Shown in pieces: positions 48,033 through 57,138 of a stretch of DNA of 64,000 nucleotides. The notes beneath the pieces are model-generated. The model was not told the DNA's origin and did not search any database. It saw nothing but the letters and a program-made list of their open reading frames with translations. A program made the position numbers and the translations under genes. Source of the stretch: Chitinophagales bacterium. GTDB lineage: Bacteria; Bacteroidota; Bacteroidia; Chitinophagales; Saprospiraceae. The stretch covers positions 90,376 to 154,375 of the forward strand of contig JAFLBP010000016.1 of assembly GCA_017303875.1 (NCBI GenBank), given 5' to 3'. Position 1 is the first letter of the stretch, and each line of letters opens with the position of its first letter.

Positions 48033-48271
48033 GCGAAGCTTTGCTTCGCAGCAGTACTTCGAAGCTTTGCTTCGAACGCATTACCGCAAAGCTTTGCTTC
48101 GAACGGATTACCGCAAAGCTATGCTTCGAACGGATTACCGCAAAGCTTTGCTTCGAACGCTACCCGCGTCGCACCAGAGGCCCATTGGAGGTACTGGCTC
48201 GAAACAAAGTTTCGAGTTACTACATCGAAGCAAAGCTTCGATGTACTGCTTCGAAGCGGAGCTTCGAAGTA
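48033..48271. repeat. Array of palindromes (CGAAGC-3 nt-GCTTCG) filling the gap between trpE and truA
   Basis: About eight palindromic units occupy the whole space between two convergent genes. The first begins two bases after the trpE TAG and the last runs into the truA TAG. Typical units are flanked by AGTAC. Three middle units form a 27-base direct repeat (about 48077-48160) around GCAAAGCTTTGC. Arm bases change in pairs: TT with AA, CA with TG, and GAAGC with GAAAC when GCTTC becomes GTTTC. A two-unit copy lies at 61815-61864. They could act as a bidirectional terminator. Confidence 0.9.
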
Positions 48272-49006
48272 CTAGTACTCTATCTTTTCTAAGTAAAGCC
48301 CTGAAGGCGGCGCCGTGAAGCGCGCCGGCTCCCGCGAGGGCTTTTGCAGGTAATCCTCCACTGTTTCGAGGGGTAAATTACCACGGCCGACCTCTACCAG
48401 CACCCCGACGATACGACGCACCATTTTCCACAAAAAATGCGAACCCCGGATGGTAATCAAAATCCGTTCGGGCGTTTCTTCAATGTTGAGACGGGTCAGT
48501 TCGACGAGGGTAGATTGTTTGATGTCGGCTTTGTCGCCGAAGGAGGCAAAATCGCGGAAGCCCACCATCATGGCAGCGGCGCTGCGCATAAGCGTAGTGT
48601 CGAGCGGGTCGCGCACCCACCAGTAGAATTTTTTGCCGAAGGCGTCGCGGCGTTTGGTGATCTGGTAGACGTAGGTGCGCTGCACGGCGTCGTGTCGGGC
48701 GTGGAATTTGGGGTGCGTTTTTTCAATGGATAGGATATTGATGTCGTGCGACAGCTCGTCATTAAGTCGCATACGGATTTGTTCGGGCTTGAGTTTTTTA
48801 TCGTCGGGTACCTCGAGGTGCGCGACTTGTCCGCGGGCGTGCACGCCCGAATCGGTACGGCCCGCGCCATAGATTTCTATATTTTGAGCACCAAAGACTT
48901 TAGCGGCGGCATTGAGGAGTTCTCCCTGAATGCTGCGGTCGTTTTTTTGTAGTTGCCAGCCGGCATATCGGCTGCCGTCGTATTCCAGGGTCAGTTTATA
49001 GCGCAT
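48272..49006 (-). CDS. truA: tRNA pseudouridine synthase A
   Basis: It forms pseudouridine at positions 38-40 of tRNA anticodon arms. The 244-residue protein has the catalytic Asp52 in YGAGRTDSGVHARGQ, an N-terminal LEYDGSRYAGWQLQ block, FHARHDAVQRTYVY, and the late MVRRIVGVLVEVGRG. Length and order are normal. Its TAG stop coincides with the outer end of the palindrome array shared with trpE, so both transcripts probably end inside that array. Confidence 0.95.
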   Translation of the reverse strand: MRYKLTLEYDGSRYAGWQLQKNDRSIQGELLNAAAKVFGAQNIEIYGAGRTDSGVHARGQVAHLEVPDDKKLKPEQIRMRLNDELSHDINILSIEKTHPKFHARHDAVQRTYVYQITKRRDAFGKKFYWWVRDPLDTTLMRSAAAMMVGFRDFASFGDKADIKQSTLVELTRLNIEETPERILITIRGSHFLWKMVRRIVGVLVEVGRGNLPLETVEDYLQKPSREPARFTAPPSGLYLEKIEY

Positions 49007-49227
49007 AAATGGAAATTGTTAAAAAAATCCTAAAAAAAAACGGGCATTAAACCCGATGCAGGGGTTGCCGTCAAAGCTTCGTCTTTCAGAAAAACGACAG
49101 GCCGGAAATCATCGAACCGCGGCGATTGAACCTTCCGGCTTTTTCCTCCGCAAAGGAAATAAAAAGCCGATTGCGGGCGCTACAAATCAAACCCATTTTC
49201 ACAACACCATCTCAACACCTTCGTATT

Positions 49228-50061
49228 ATGAAAAAGACTTTTTTCCTGATCGCCACATTGCTCACCGCGATTTTCGTTTTGCCCTCCTGCAACAAAGATA
49301 ACGCCACCGATATCAGTGCGGATCGTACAACCGCCGAAGAAATTGTGGCCAATAACGACCTGAGCGAGCAGGTAGATGCCGAAATTGAAGACAACCTCCC
49401 CGACGAATTTTTTACTTCCAACGAAAGTGAAGACCGCGGCGGCTGTGGCATCATCACCTTCGCCCAGCCCAAAGGCACCTGGCCCAACACCATGACCATT
49501 GATTTTGGCGCCGGCTGTGTAAAACCCGACGGCCGTGTGCTGAAAGGCAAAGTTGTGGTCAATCAGACCAATAAAATGGGCATTGCCGGTTCGGTTCGCA
49601 CCATTACGTTTGAAGATTTTTACATTGATAATGTGCAAATTACCGGCTCCAAAACCGTAACGAACGCAGGCCCGAACACCACCGGTCAGCCAACCTTCAC
49701 CAAAACTGGCACAATTGTACTCATTTACCCCAATGGCGACCAGGGTACCTACAACATTAACCATACCCGTGTGATGCTGGAAGGCGCCGGCACCCCGCAA
49801 CGCTTTGATGATGTGTGGAGCATCAGCGGCAGCGACAGTGGTGTTAACCGCGACGGACTGGAATTTTCCGTTGTCATCAGCACTCCGCTCGTAAAACGCG
49901 CTGTTTGTCCCTGGATCTCTGAGGGTGTTATCACCCTGACCCGCAATAACAAAACCCGTTCGCTGGACTTTGGCGACGGCACCTGCGACCGCGATGCGGT
50001 ACTGACCCTGCCTGACGGCTCAGAGCGCAACGTGAAAATCCGTCGCCGCTGGTGGATGTAA
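49228..50061 (+). CDS. Lipoprotein of unknown function
   Basis: This 277-residue protein has a lipoprotein signal ending in VLPSC (Cys21). The mature part starts with an acidic helix, then an all-beta domain rich in Gly and Thr: GCGIITFAQPKGTWPNTMTIDFG, VRTITFEDFYID and ITLTRNNKTRSLDFGDGTCD. Four Cys in the mature domain could form disulfides. The frame is open 102 bases upstream, but ATG 49228 gives the signal. I recognise no function. A strong terminator follows before the Pho-box-like site. Confidence 0.75.
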   Translation: MKKTFFLIATLLTAIFVLPSCNKDNATDISADRTTAEEIVANNDLSEQVDAEIEDNLPDEFFTSNESEDRGGCGIITFAQPKGTWPNTMTIDFGAGCVKPDGRVLKGKVVVNQTNKMGIAGSVRTITFEDFYIDNVQITGSKTVTNAGPNTTGQPTFTKTGTIVLIYPNGDQGTYNINHTRVMLEGAGTPQRFDDVWSISGSDSGVNRDGLEFSVVISTPLVKRAVCPWISEGVITLTRNNKTRSLDFGDGTCDRDAVLTLPDGSERNVKIRRRWWM

Positions 50062-50099
50062 GCTGATTTGACCTCAAAAGACAGGCTTAAAGTAGATTT

Positions 50100-50132
50100 A
50101 GCCGGTTCGGGTATGCCCGGGCCGGCTTTTTT
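50100..50132 (+). terminator. Terminator of the lipoprotein gene
   Basis: AGCCGGTTCGGG (50100-50111) pairs with CCCGGGCCGGCT (50116-50127), twelve pairs with two G-T, and a run of T follows. It separates the lipoprotein from the next locus. Confidence 0.85.
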
Positions 50133-50141
50133 CATGTAGCG

Positions 50142-50171
50142 CTTAACATTAACTTAATCATTACTTAAATC
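50142..50171 (+). promoter_or_regulatory. Pho-box-like triple direct repeat
   Basis: Three eight-base repeats CTTAACAT, CTTAATCA and CTTAAATC start at 50142, 50153 and 50164, each separated by three bases. The 11-base period is that of PhoB/OmpR-type activators, and the words resemble the cyanobacterial Pho box (CTTAACCT). The array ends about 30 bases before a candidate -7 box (GACCTTTG, 50202-50209) that has no -33 TTTG. This fits an activator-dependent promoter for the following gene. Confidence 0.5.
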
Positions 50172-50280
50172 ACAGTTTCCGGTCTGGGGAAGGCATATAG
50201 AGACCTTTGCCGCCGAATTGAACGGCCTGCGAGCTGATTTCAATGTGTGCGCAAACAAATCTCTGCTAAATAGCAAATAC

Positions 50281-53200
50281 ATGAAAAAATCATTTTACCT
50301 GCTTTGCCTGAGCCTGCTGATTGGAACCCAATCTTACGCGCAGACAACTGTTAATGTTTCGGATACCGACATTCAGGCCGGTCAGACCGTCAACTGGACA
50401 AAAAACAATGTTTATCTCTGTGATGGTATTGTTTTCGTTGAAGACGGCGCAACGCTGAATATTGAAGCCGGTACGGTTGTGAAATTTACACCCCGTGCGG
50501 ATGTGGGCAACCCCTCTGCGCTGGTTATTTGCCGCGGTGCAAAAGTTTTCGCCACCGGTACTGCCGATGAGCCGATTATATTCACTGCTGAAGCCGATGA
50601 TGTAAACAATCCTACTGATCTTGGTCCGAAAGACAATGCACTTTGGGGCGGTTTGGTGCTGCTGGGTAAAGGCGAAACCCGTAAAAACGGCAACGCAGAA
50701 GCCAACGTGGAAGGCATTCCGACCTCCGAGGTACGCGGCCTTTATGGCGGCTCCGACAATGCCGACAACTCCGGCGTACTGCGTTATGTAAGCATCCGCC
50801 ACTGTGGTCGCCAGCTGACTTCCGGCAGCGAACTCAACGGACTTACCCTCGCTGCAGTAGGTAGCGCCACAACGCTGGATTATGTTGAGATTTACGCCAG
50901 CTCCGACGACGGAATCGAATTCTTCGGCGGTGCCCCCAACCTCAAACACGCCATTGTTGCATGGGCAGAAGATGACTCCTACGACTGGGACGAAGTATAC
51001 ACCGGCCAGGGCCAGTTCTGGTTCTCCATCCAGCGCGACGATGTGGCCGATCTCGGCGGCGAACTCGACGGTACCACGCCCGATGATGGTACGCCCTACT
51101 CCAACCCGACCGTTTACAACTGGACACATATTGGTTCCGGTGCAGGTGCAGCGGCGACCAACGCCCTGGGCTGGCTTTTCCGCGCCGGTACAGCCGGTAC
51201 AGTGGCCAACTCCATCGTAACGGCACAAAAAAATAAGGTTATTGAAGTACAGGATAAAACGGCTCCGGCCAACGACGCGCACGGTAAACTCGTCGCCGGT
51301 GAACTGAAAATCCTCAATAACCTGTTCTGGGCCAATGGCAGCAACTCGACACTCGACGCTGCCGGCACCGGCGTTATTCGTCTCACCTCCGGCCAAACGC
51401 TGGATGATGCCGACGGTTCCGACCTCGCAGGTCATCTGGTAACCAATAAAAATGCTATTTCCAATCCGGAAATTCAGAGCATCAGCCGTACGCAGGATAA
51501 AAACCTCGACCCACGCCCGGCCGGTAACACCGCTGTTACCACCGAACTGGCTACCTACCCGGCCAACGCTTTCTTTGATAAAGTAAATTATAAAGGTGCT
51601 TTCGGTCCGCTCGCAGGTCAAATGTGGGCACGTGGCTGGTCGACCCTCGACCGCAACAATCACCTCAAAGCGCCAGCCGGCAATGAAGTAGTGTTTGTAA
51701 ACGACAACAGCATCCGGCCCTGCGAAAGTGTTACCTGGACCAAAGACAAAACCTACGTGGTAGACGGTCTGACGTTTGTTGACAGCTGCGCTACCCTGAC
51801 GATTGAAGCCGGTACGGTTGTGAAATTTACGTCCAACCAAACCGTTGGCAATCCCTCTGCCCTGATTGTTGCCCGCGGCGGCAAAATCTTTGCACAAGGC
51901 ACTGAAACCGAGCCGATCATTTTCACTGCCGAAGCAGATAATGTTAATGATCCGACCGATCTCGGTCCGAAAGATAATGCCCTCTGGGGTGGTATTGCCA
52001 TCCTCGGCAGCGGTGTTACCCGCAAAAATGGCAACCCGATTGTGAACGTGGAAGGTATCCCGACTTCTGAATTGCGCGGCCTTTACGGCGGCACCAATAA
52101 TGCCGATAACTCCGGTGTGTTCAGCTATGTTTCGATCCGCCACTGCGGTCGTGCCTTCCAATCTGGCAACGAACTCAACGGCCTTACTTTGGCTGGCGTG
52201 GGTAGCGGCACGAAATTGGATCACATTGAAATTTACGCCAGCTCCGACGATGGTATCGAATTTTTCGGCGGTGCGCCTGAACTTAAATACGCCGTAGTAG
52301 CATGGGCTGAAGATGACAGCTACGACTGGGACGAAGTGTACACCGGTAAAGGCCAGTTCTGGTTCTCTATCCAGCGCGATGACGTGGCCGACCTCGGCGG
52401 CGAACTCGACGGTACCACGCCCGATGATGGTACGCCTTACTCCAACCCGACGGTTTACAACTGGACGCATATCGGTTCCGGCCCCGGCGCCGCTGCAACC
52501 AACGCCCTCGGCTGGCTCTTCCGCGCCGGCACAGCAGGTACGGTTGCCAACTCCATCGTGACCGCACAAAAAAATAAAGCCATCGAAGTACAGGACAAAG
52601 CGGCTCCGGCCAACGATGCCTACACGAAAATGCTGAGTGGCGAGCTGAAAATCCTGAACAACCTGTTCTGGGCTAACGGCAGCACCACAACCATTGACGC
52701 TACCGCCAGCGGTATCATCCGTGTAACTTCCGGTACACCAGACGACGCCGATGCTTCTGATCTGGCAGCCAACCTGACGGCCAATAAAAATGCTGTCGCC
52801 AACCCGCAAATTGTCAGCATCAGCCGTGCACAGAATAATCAGCTTGATCCGCGTACCAAACTCGGTTCGGCTGCTTATCAGGACCTTGCGACCTACCCGG
52901 TTGATCCGTTCTTCACCGGTGTGGATTACAAAGGCGCTTTCGACAATTGCTACAGCAGCCTTTGGATTGCCGGCTGGACGGCCCTGGCGCGCAACAACCA
53001 CCTGGCTCCTGCTTCCGGTACCGATTGCCTCACCGGCACAGATGATCTGGACAACAGCCTGGTGAATATCTTCCGCATTTTCCCGAACCCGGCGCACGAC
53101 ATGTTCGTGGTGGAATCCAACTTCGATCGCGAAGTGAGCATTGAAATTTACGACATGGCCGGTCGCCTTGTTGCGCAAATGAACAATGTACCGGGCGGCA

Positions 53201-53301
53201 AACATCAGGTGCAGATCAATACCCTCGTAACGGGTTTGTACGCCATCAAATTCCGCACGGAAGATGGGCGTATCCATACAAAAAAACTCATTGTAGAATA
53301 A
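50281..53301 (+). CDS. Exported beta-helix-like protein with internal duplication and T9SS type A sorting domain
   Basis: A 1006-residue secreted protein. After a signal peptide (1-20), two long repeats of about 440 residues (about 30-470 and 477-911) are highly alike. Each starts with a VTWTKD..YVVDGLTFV block and TLTIEAGTVVKFT. It runs through NALWGG..LG.G.TRKNGN, SIRHCGR and IEIYASSDDGIEFFGGAP to AGTAGTVANSIVTAQKNK. The pattern suggests a parallel beta-helix surface protein. Residues 924-1006 (FPNPAHDMFVV...VTGLYAIKFRTEDGRIHTKKLIVE) form a type A sorting domain. A TonB-dependent receptor follows, so it may deliver or bind the receptor's ligand. The Pho-box-like site lies upstream. Confidence 0.85.
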   Translation: MKKSFYLLCLSLLIGTQSYAQTTVNVSDTDIQAGQTVNWTKNNVYLCDGIVFVEDGATLNIEAGTVVKFTPRADVGNPSALVICRGAKVFATGTADEPIIFTAEADDVNNPTDLGPKDNALWGGLVLLGKGETRKNGNAEANVEGIPTSEVRGLYGGSDNADNSGVLRYVSIRHCGRQLTSGSELNGLTLAAVGSATTLDYVEIYASSDDGIEFFGGAPNLKHAIVAWAEDDSYDWDEVYTGQGQFWFSIQRDDVADLGGELDGTTPDDGTPYSNPTVYNWTHIGSGAGAAATNALGWLFRAGTAGTVANSIVTAQKNKVIEVQDKTAPANDAHGKLVAGELKILNNLFWANGSNSTLDAAGTGVIRLTSGQTLDDADGSDLAGHLVTNKNAISNPEIQSISRTQDKNLDPRPAGNTAVTTELATYPANAFFDKVNYKGAFGPLAGQMWARGWSTLDRNNHLKAPAGNEVVFVNDNSIRPCESVTWTKDKTYVVDGLTFVDSCATLTIEAGTVVKFTSNQTVGNPSALIVARGGKIFAQGTETEPIIFTAEADNVNDPTDLGPKDNALWGGIAILGSGVTRKNGNPIVNVEGIPTSELRGLYGGTNNADNSGVFSYVSIRHCGRAFQSGNELNGLTLAGVGSGTKLDHIEIYASSDDGIEFFGGAPELKYAVVAWAEDDSYDWDEVYTGKGQFWFSIQRDDVADLGGELDGTTPDDGTPYSNPTVYNWTHIGSGPGAAATNALGWLFRAGTAGTVANSIVTAQKNKAIEVQDKAAPANDAYTKMLSGELKILNNLFWANGSTTTIDATASGIIRVTSGTPDDADASDLAANLTANKNAVANPQIVSISRAQNNQLDPRTKLGSAAYQDLATYPVDPFFTGVDYKGAFDNCYSSLWIAGWTALARNNHLAPASGTDCLTGTDDLDNSLVNIFRIFPNPAHDMFVVESNFDREVSIEIYDMAGRLVAQMNNVPGGKHQVQINTLVTGLYAIKFRTEDGRIHTKKLIVE

Positions 53302-53322
53302 TCATTCCTGTATCAGTAGAAC

Positions 53323-53363
53323 GCAGCGAATCCGGTTAGCGGATTCGCTGCGCTCGTTTTTTT
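53323..53363 (+). terminator. Terminator between the T9SS protein and the TonB receptor
   Basis: GCAGCGAATCCG (53323-53334) pairs perfectly with CGGATTCGCTGC (53340-53351), followed by CGCTCG and seven T. The 89-base gap has no obvious promoter for the receptor, so the receptor may depend on partial read-through. Confidence 0.85.
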
Positions 53364-53390
53364 CATTCATTTCAACATTCCTAACATCTT

Positions 53391-56327
53391 ATGAAGAACT
53401 TCTCTTCATCATTCGCTCTGTATCTTTTATTTTCTTTTTTTGCGCATACCGCATTCGCGCAAAAAACGGTCATTGCCGGCAAGGTTGTTGACCAAACTAC
53501 CGGAGAAAGCCTGATCGGCGTGTCCATCAAAGCTTCCGGCCCGATCACTTCCGGCGCTATTTCCGACTATGAAGGCAACTACGTCATCAATGTTGAGCCC
53601 GGCACTTACTCCCTGACTTGTAATTACACCTCCTACCAGCCTTACACAATTGAGGGATTTGAAGCAAAGGGTGGCATTTCCAATACCCTGGATATCCCCC
53701 TTGTATCTTCCACCCTTTCGCTGACGGAAGTTGTTGTCACAGCGGCTAAAGTGCGCAACACCGATGGCGCCCTGATTGCCCTGCAGCGCAGCTCGCTTTC
53801 TATTGCCGACGGTATTTCCTCCCAGCAAATCAGCCGTACCGGTGTTTCCAATGCCGCAGATGCCATGAAACAGGTGACCGGCGCCGTGGTTGAAGGCGGT
53901 AAGTTTATTGTTATGCGTGGTCTGGGCGACCGTTACTCCATCTCGCAGCTCAATGGCATCACCATGCCGAGCACCGATCCCTACCGCAACAGCTCCAGCC
54001 TCGACCTTATCCCCTCGCAGATGATCGACAACATCATCACGACCAAAACCTTTACGCCCGACCTGCCCGGCAACTTCTCCGGCGGCCTGGTGAACGTAAC
54101 GACCAAATCTTTCCCCAGCAAATTCAACCTGCACTTCGGTGTCTCGACTTCATTTAACACCCAGGCAACCGGAATTAATAATTTCCTCGGCCACGGTGAC
54201 GATGCCGGTCAGCGCGACTGGCTCGGTTTTGACGACGGTGGCCGCGCCCTGCCGCGTATTTTGCAGGATGAGGCCAGCCGAAATATGCTGACGCAAAATG
54301 CCTACCTTTTTGCCCGCAACCCTTCGAGCAGTAATGATCAACTGCGCTCAGTATTGCAGGAGTCGTCGAAAGCGCTGAGCAATACTTTTGTGCCGACACA
54401 AAAAAGCACATCCCCCAACTACGGCCTGAATTTCTCCATTGGCGATAACCTCAAGCTGTTTGGTAATCAATTGGGATATACCATTGGTGTGAATTACTCC
54501 CGCGAATACACACACTACAACAACGGCGCGGTAAATACTTATGTGACCAGCGACCCTCAAACACTGTTTGGGTATCAAACCCTGAATGAAACCAAAAGTG
54601 TGGAGACTCCGCACTTGGGCGGCTTGTTTAATGTTGCCTATAAATTTGGTAATAACCACAGCGTCAGTTTCAACACCATCTATAACAATGACACGGATAT
54701 TATCGGTCGCCAGCAAAACGGTAAGTTCACCGGACAAATTTCTACGCCCGGCGCCGATTTCCTGACCAATTCCCTGGAGTTCATTCAACGTCAGTACCTG
54801 TCGTATCAATTGAGCGGTAAACACGTTTTCCCGAAATTGCCGGGCGCTGAAATTACCTGGAGCGGTTCTATGAACAAATCTTTCCAGAAAGAGCCCGATA
54901 CCCGCTATTTCGCCTATGTAAATTACATTGACGACGACGGCAATAACACCTATGGCATCAACGACGCCGAGTTTCGTCCGCCTTTCCACTTCTGGCGTGA
55001 GTTGAACGACAATTCCAGTGATGCTAAAATAGATATTACCCTGCCTTTCCTGCGCCGGGGCAATGAGAACAGTACCAATGCTTTCAAATTTGGCGGTTTT
55101 TATAGCGAAATGTCGCGCAGTTTCAGCGAATACCAGTTTACCCACCAGCGTCATGGTGATGTACCTGCTTCCATTTTCTTCAATCAGTATCAGGGAGATT
55201 TTGCCGGATTTTTCAACTACAATAATTTCGGCATCATCGATACTACATATCAGGAAAATGACCCGACTCAGGTGCGCCGCTACAATGTAGGTTACCACTA
55301 CGTGAATCAGGTTAATAATAAAAACTTCTATGATGGCAATCAGCAGATCGGTGCAGCTTACGCCATGCTGGTGTACAATATCCTGCCTCGCCTGAAAGCC
55401 ATTGGCGGTGTTCGTATGGAAACCACTGATCTGGAAGTAGTGAGCCGCGACACGGCCATTCGCCCGAGCAAAATTGACCTGACCGATTTCCTGTATTCCA
55501 TCAACCTGATTTATTCGATTACCGAAAAATCCAACCTGCGCATGGCCGCCTCCAAAACCCTGGCGCGCCCCAATATGCGCGAGTTGGCGCCTTTTGAGCA
55601 ATTTGATACGAAAAACGGTTTCTTTAACGTCGGTAATCCGAATTTGCAGCGCACGCTGATTCAGAACTACGACCTGCGTTATGAAATGTACCCCGATCAG
55701 GGCGAACTATTTGCCGTAAGCGCCTTCCTGAAGCGTTTTGAAAACCCGATCCTGCGCACCTTCAGCCCGACAGCTACCATTCCGGAGCTGGGCTACCTGA
55801 ATATTGACGAAGCGTTGGTTTACGGCCTCGAAATTGAATGGCGTAAAAACCTCGGTTTTATTACTCCGGTACTCGATAAATTCTTTATCGGCACCAACTT
55901 CGCGCTGATCAAATCGGAATACAAAATTCCTGAAGCCGAGCTGGCTGCTTCCCGCAACATTGACCCGACATACAGCCAGACTACCCGCCCCTTCCAGAGC
56001 CAGGCGCCTTACATTGTGAACGCCGTGCTCTCGTACCTGAACCCGGAAAAAGGCTGGGAATCTTCGCTTTCTTTCAACGTTTCGGGCCGCCGCCTGTACA
56101 ATATTTCGCTGGCTGCCACCCCCGACGTATACGAAGCGCCGTTTCCGCTGCTCAACTTCAACCTCACCAAGAAGTTTGCCGAGCACTACCAGCTCACACT
56201 TTCTGCACGCAACCTGCTGAACCCGCTGAACCGCAAAACGCAGAATTTTAAAGGTACTGAATACGTGGCCGAATCGTATAATATCGGCAGTACTTTCGGT
56301 ATCGGATTTGCCTATTTCATCCGCTAA
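53391..56327 (+). CDS. TonB-dependent outer-membrane receptor
   Basis: A 978-residue outer-membrane active transporter. A signal peptide (1-23) is followed by a carboxypeptidase-regulatory-like domain (about 25-110) and a plug domain with EVVVTAAKVR, VEGGKFIVMRGLGDRYSISQLNG and FSGGLVNVTTKSFP. A 22-strand-type barrel extends to the C-terminus (GIGFAYFIR). There is no SusD partner, so it is not a SusCD pair. The GLGDRYS plug type is shared by many receptors of unknown ligand. The upstream duplicated T9SS protein is its likely partner, and the Pho-box-like site suggests a link to phosphate. Confidence 0.93.
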   Translation: MKNFSSSFALYLLFSFFAHTAFAQKTVIAGKVVDQTTGESLIGVSIKASGPITSGAISDYEGNYVINVEPGTYSLTCNYTSYQPYTIEGFEAKGGISNTLDIPLVSSTLSLTEVVVTAAKVRNTDGALIALQRSSLSIADGISSQQISRTGVSNAADAMKQVTGAVVEGGKFIVMRGLGDRYSISQLNGITMPSTDPYRNSSSLDLIPSQMIDNIITTKTFTPDLPGNFSGGLVNVTTKSFPSKFNLHFGVSTSFNTQATGINNFLGHGDDAGQRDWLGFDDGGRALPRILQDEASRNMLTQNAYLFARNPSSSNDQLRSVLQESSKALSNTFVPTQKSTSPNYGLNFSIGDNLKLFGNQLGYTIGVNYSREYTHYNNGAVNTYVTSDPQTLFGYQTLNETKSVETPHLGGLFNVAYKFGNNHSVSFNTIYNNDTDIIGRQQNGKFTGQISTPGADFLTNSLEFIQRQYLSYQLSGKHVFPKLPGAEITWSGSMNKSFQKEPDTRYFAYVNYIDDDGNNTYGINDAEFRPPFHFWRELNDNSSDAKIDITLPFLRRGNENSTNAFKFGGFYSEMSRSFSEYQFTHQRHGDVPASIFFNQYQGDFAGFFNYNNFGIIDTTYQENDPTQVRRYNVGYHYVNQVNNKNFYDGNQQIGAAYAMLVYNILPRLKAIGGVRMETTDLEVVSRDTAIRPSKIDLTDFLYSINLIYSITEKSNLRMAASKTLARPNMRELAPFEQFDTKNGFFNVGNPNLQRTLIQNYDLRYEMYPDQGELFAVSAFLKRFENPILRTFSPTATIPELGYLNIDEALVYGLEIEWRKNLGFITPVLDKFFIGTNFALIKSEYKIPEAELAASRNIDPTYSQTTRPFQSQAPYIVNAVLSYLNPEKGWESSLSFNVSGRRLYNISLAATPDVYEAPFPLLNFNLTKKFAEHYQLTLSARNLLNPLNRKTQNFKGTEYVAESYNIGSTFGIGFAYFIR

Positions 56328-56393
56328 GGATGTTGAAAGATTGATACAGATTTTTTAGTAGTCGACATGTTAGGAAGTTGACTACAAACGTAT

Positions 56394-56429
56394 AAGCCCG
56401 GGCGACGAAATGTTACCCGGGCTTTTTTT
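56394..56429 (+). terminator. Terminator of the TonB receptor gene
   Basis: AAGCCCGGG (56394-56402) pairs perfectly with CCCGGGCTT (56416-56424), followed by T up to 56429. Confidence 0.9.
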
Positions 56430-57120
56430 CTTAACGATGAACGATGAGTGATGAACGATGAATGGGGGGGTAGTGTTTTCGTGTTTTGGGGTTTTAGTGT
56501 TTTTGTGTGTTGCCGGGAGCGGAGCCATTCGTGTATTCGTGGCAACTTTTTTCTTAACGATGAACGATGAGTGATGAACGATGAGTGGTGGTGGTGGTGT
56601 TTTCGTGTTTTGGGGTTTTAGTGTTTTTGTGTGTTGCCGGGAGCGGAGCCATTCGTGTATTCGTGGTAACTTTTTTCTTAACGATGAACGATGAGTGATG
56701 AACGATGAGTGGGGGTTTGGTGTTTTAGTGTTTGGGTGATTTAGTGTTTTTGTGTGTTGCCGGGAGCGGAGCCATTCGTGTATTCGTGGCAACTTTTTTC
56801 TTAACGATGAACGATGAGTGGGGGTGGTGGTGTTTTAGTGTTTGGGTGATTTAGTGTTTTTGTGTGTTGCCGGGAGCGGAGCCATTCGTGTATTCGTGGC
56901 AACTTTTTTGTTAACGATGAACGATGAGTGATGAACTATGAGTGGGGGGTTGGTGTTTTCGTGTTTGGGTGTTTTAGTGTTTTTGTGTGTTGCCGGGAGC
57001 GGAGCCATTCGTGTATTCGTGGCAACTTTTTTCTTAACGATGAACGATGAGTGATGAACGATGAGTGGGGGGGTAGTGTTTGGGTGTTTTCGTGTTTTGG
57101 GGTTTTAGTGGCAACTTTTT
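56425..57120. repeat. Tandem repeat, six copies of about 110-124 bp
   Basis: The word TTAACGATGAACGATGAG starts at 56431, 56554, 56678, 56801, 56911 and 57034, giving periods of 123, 124, 123, 110 and 123. Each unit then has a G-run, TGTTTTCGTGTTTTGGGG-type words, GTGTGTTGCCGGGAGCGGAG and CCATTCGTGTATTCGTGGCAAC. The last unit is shortened and ends in GGCAACTTTTT. Open frames on the minus strand run through the array but only reflect the repeat. A single inverted, partial unit lies at 58817-58921. Confidence 0.95.
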
Positions 57121-57138
57121 GAAGTGGTAGCAGTAATT

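Noticed and set aside
48033..48271. Palindrome array considered as a CRISPR array
   Set aside because: The repeats are short palindromes of varying sequence with no regular spacers, and two neighbours are housekeeping genes.
50290..53277. 995-residue ORF antisense to the duplicated T9SS protein
   Set aside because: It mirrors the duplicated gene exactly, with the same internal duplication, and shows no signal or known motif; it is a shadow caused by codon bias.
56382..56792. Open frames inside the 120-bp tandem repeat
   Set aside because: The predicted protein only repeats the DNA unit, lacks a signal or fold, and frames shift where the G-runs differ.
56425..57120. Tandem array considered as a CRISPR array
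   Set aside because: Units are repeated throughout with no unique spacers of constant length, and no cas genes are present.
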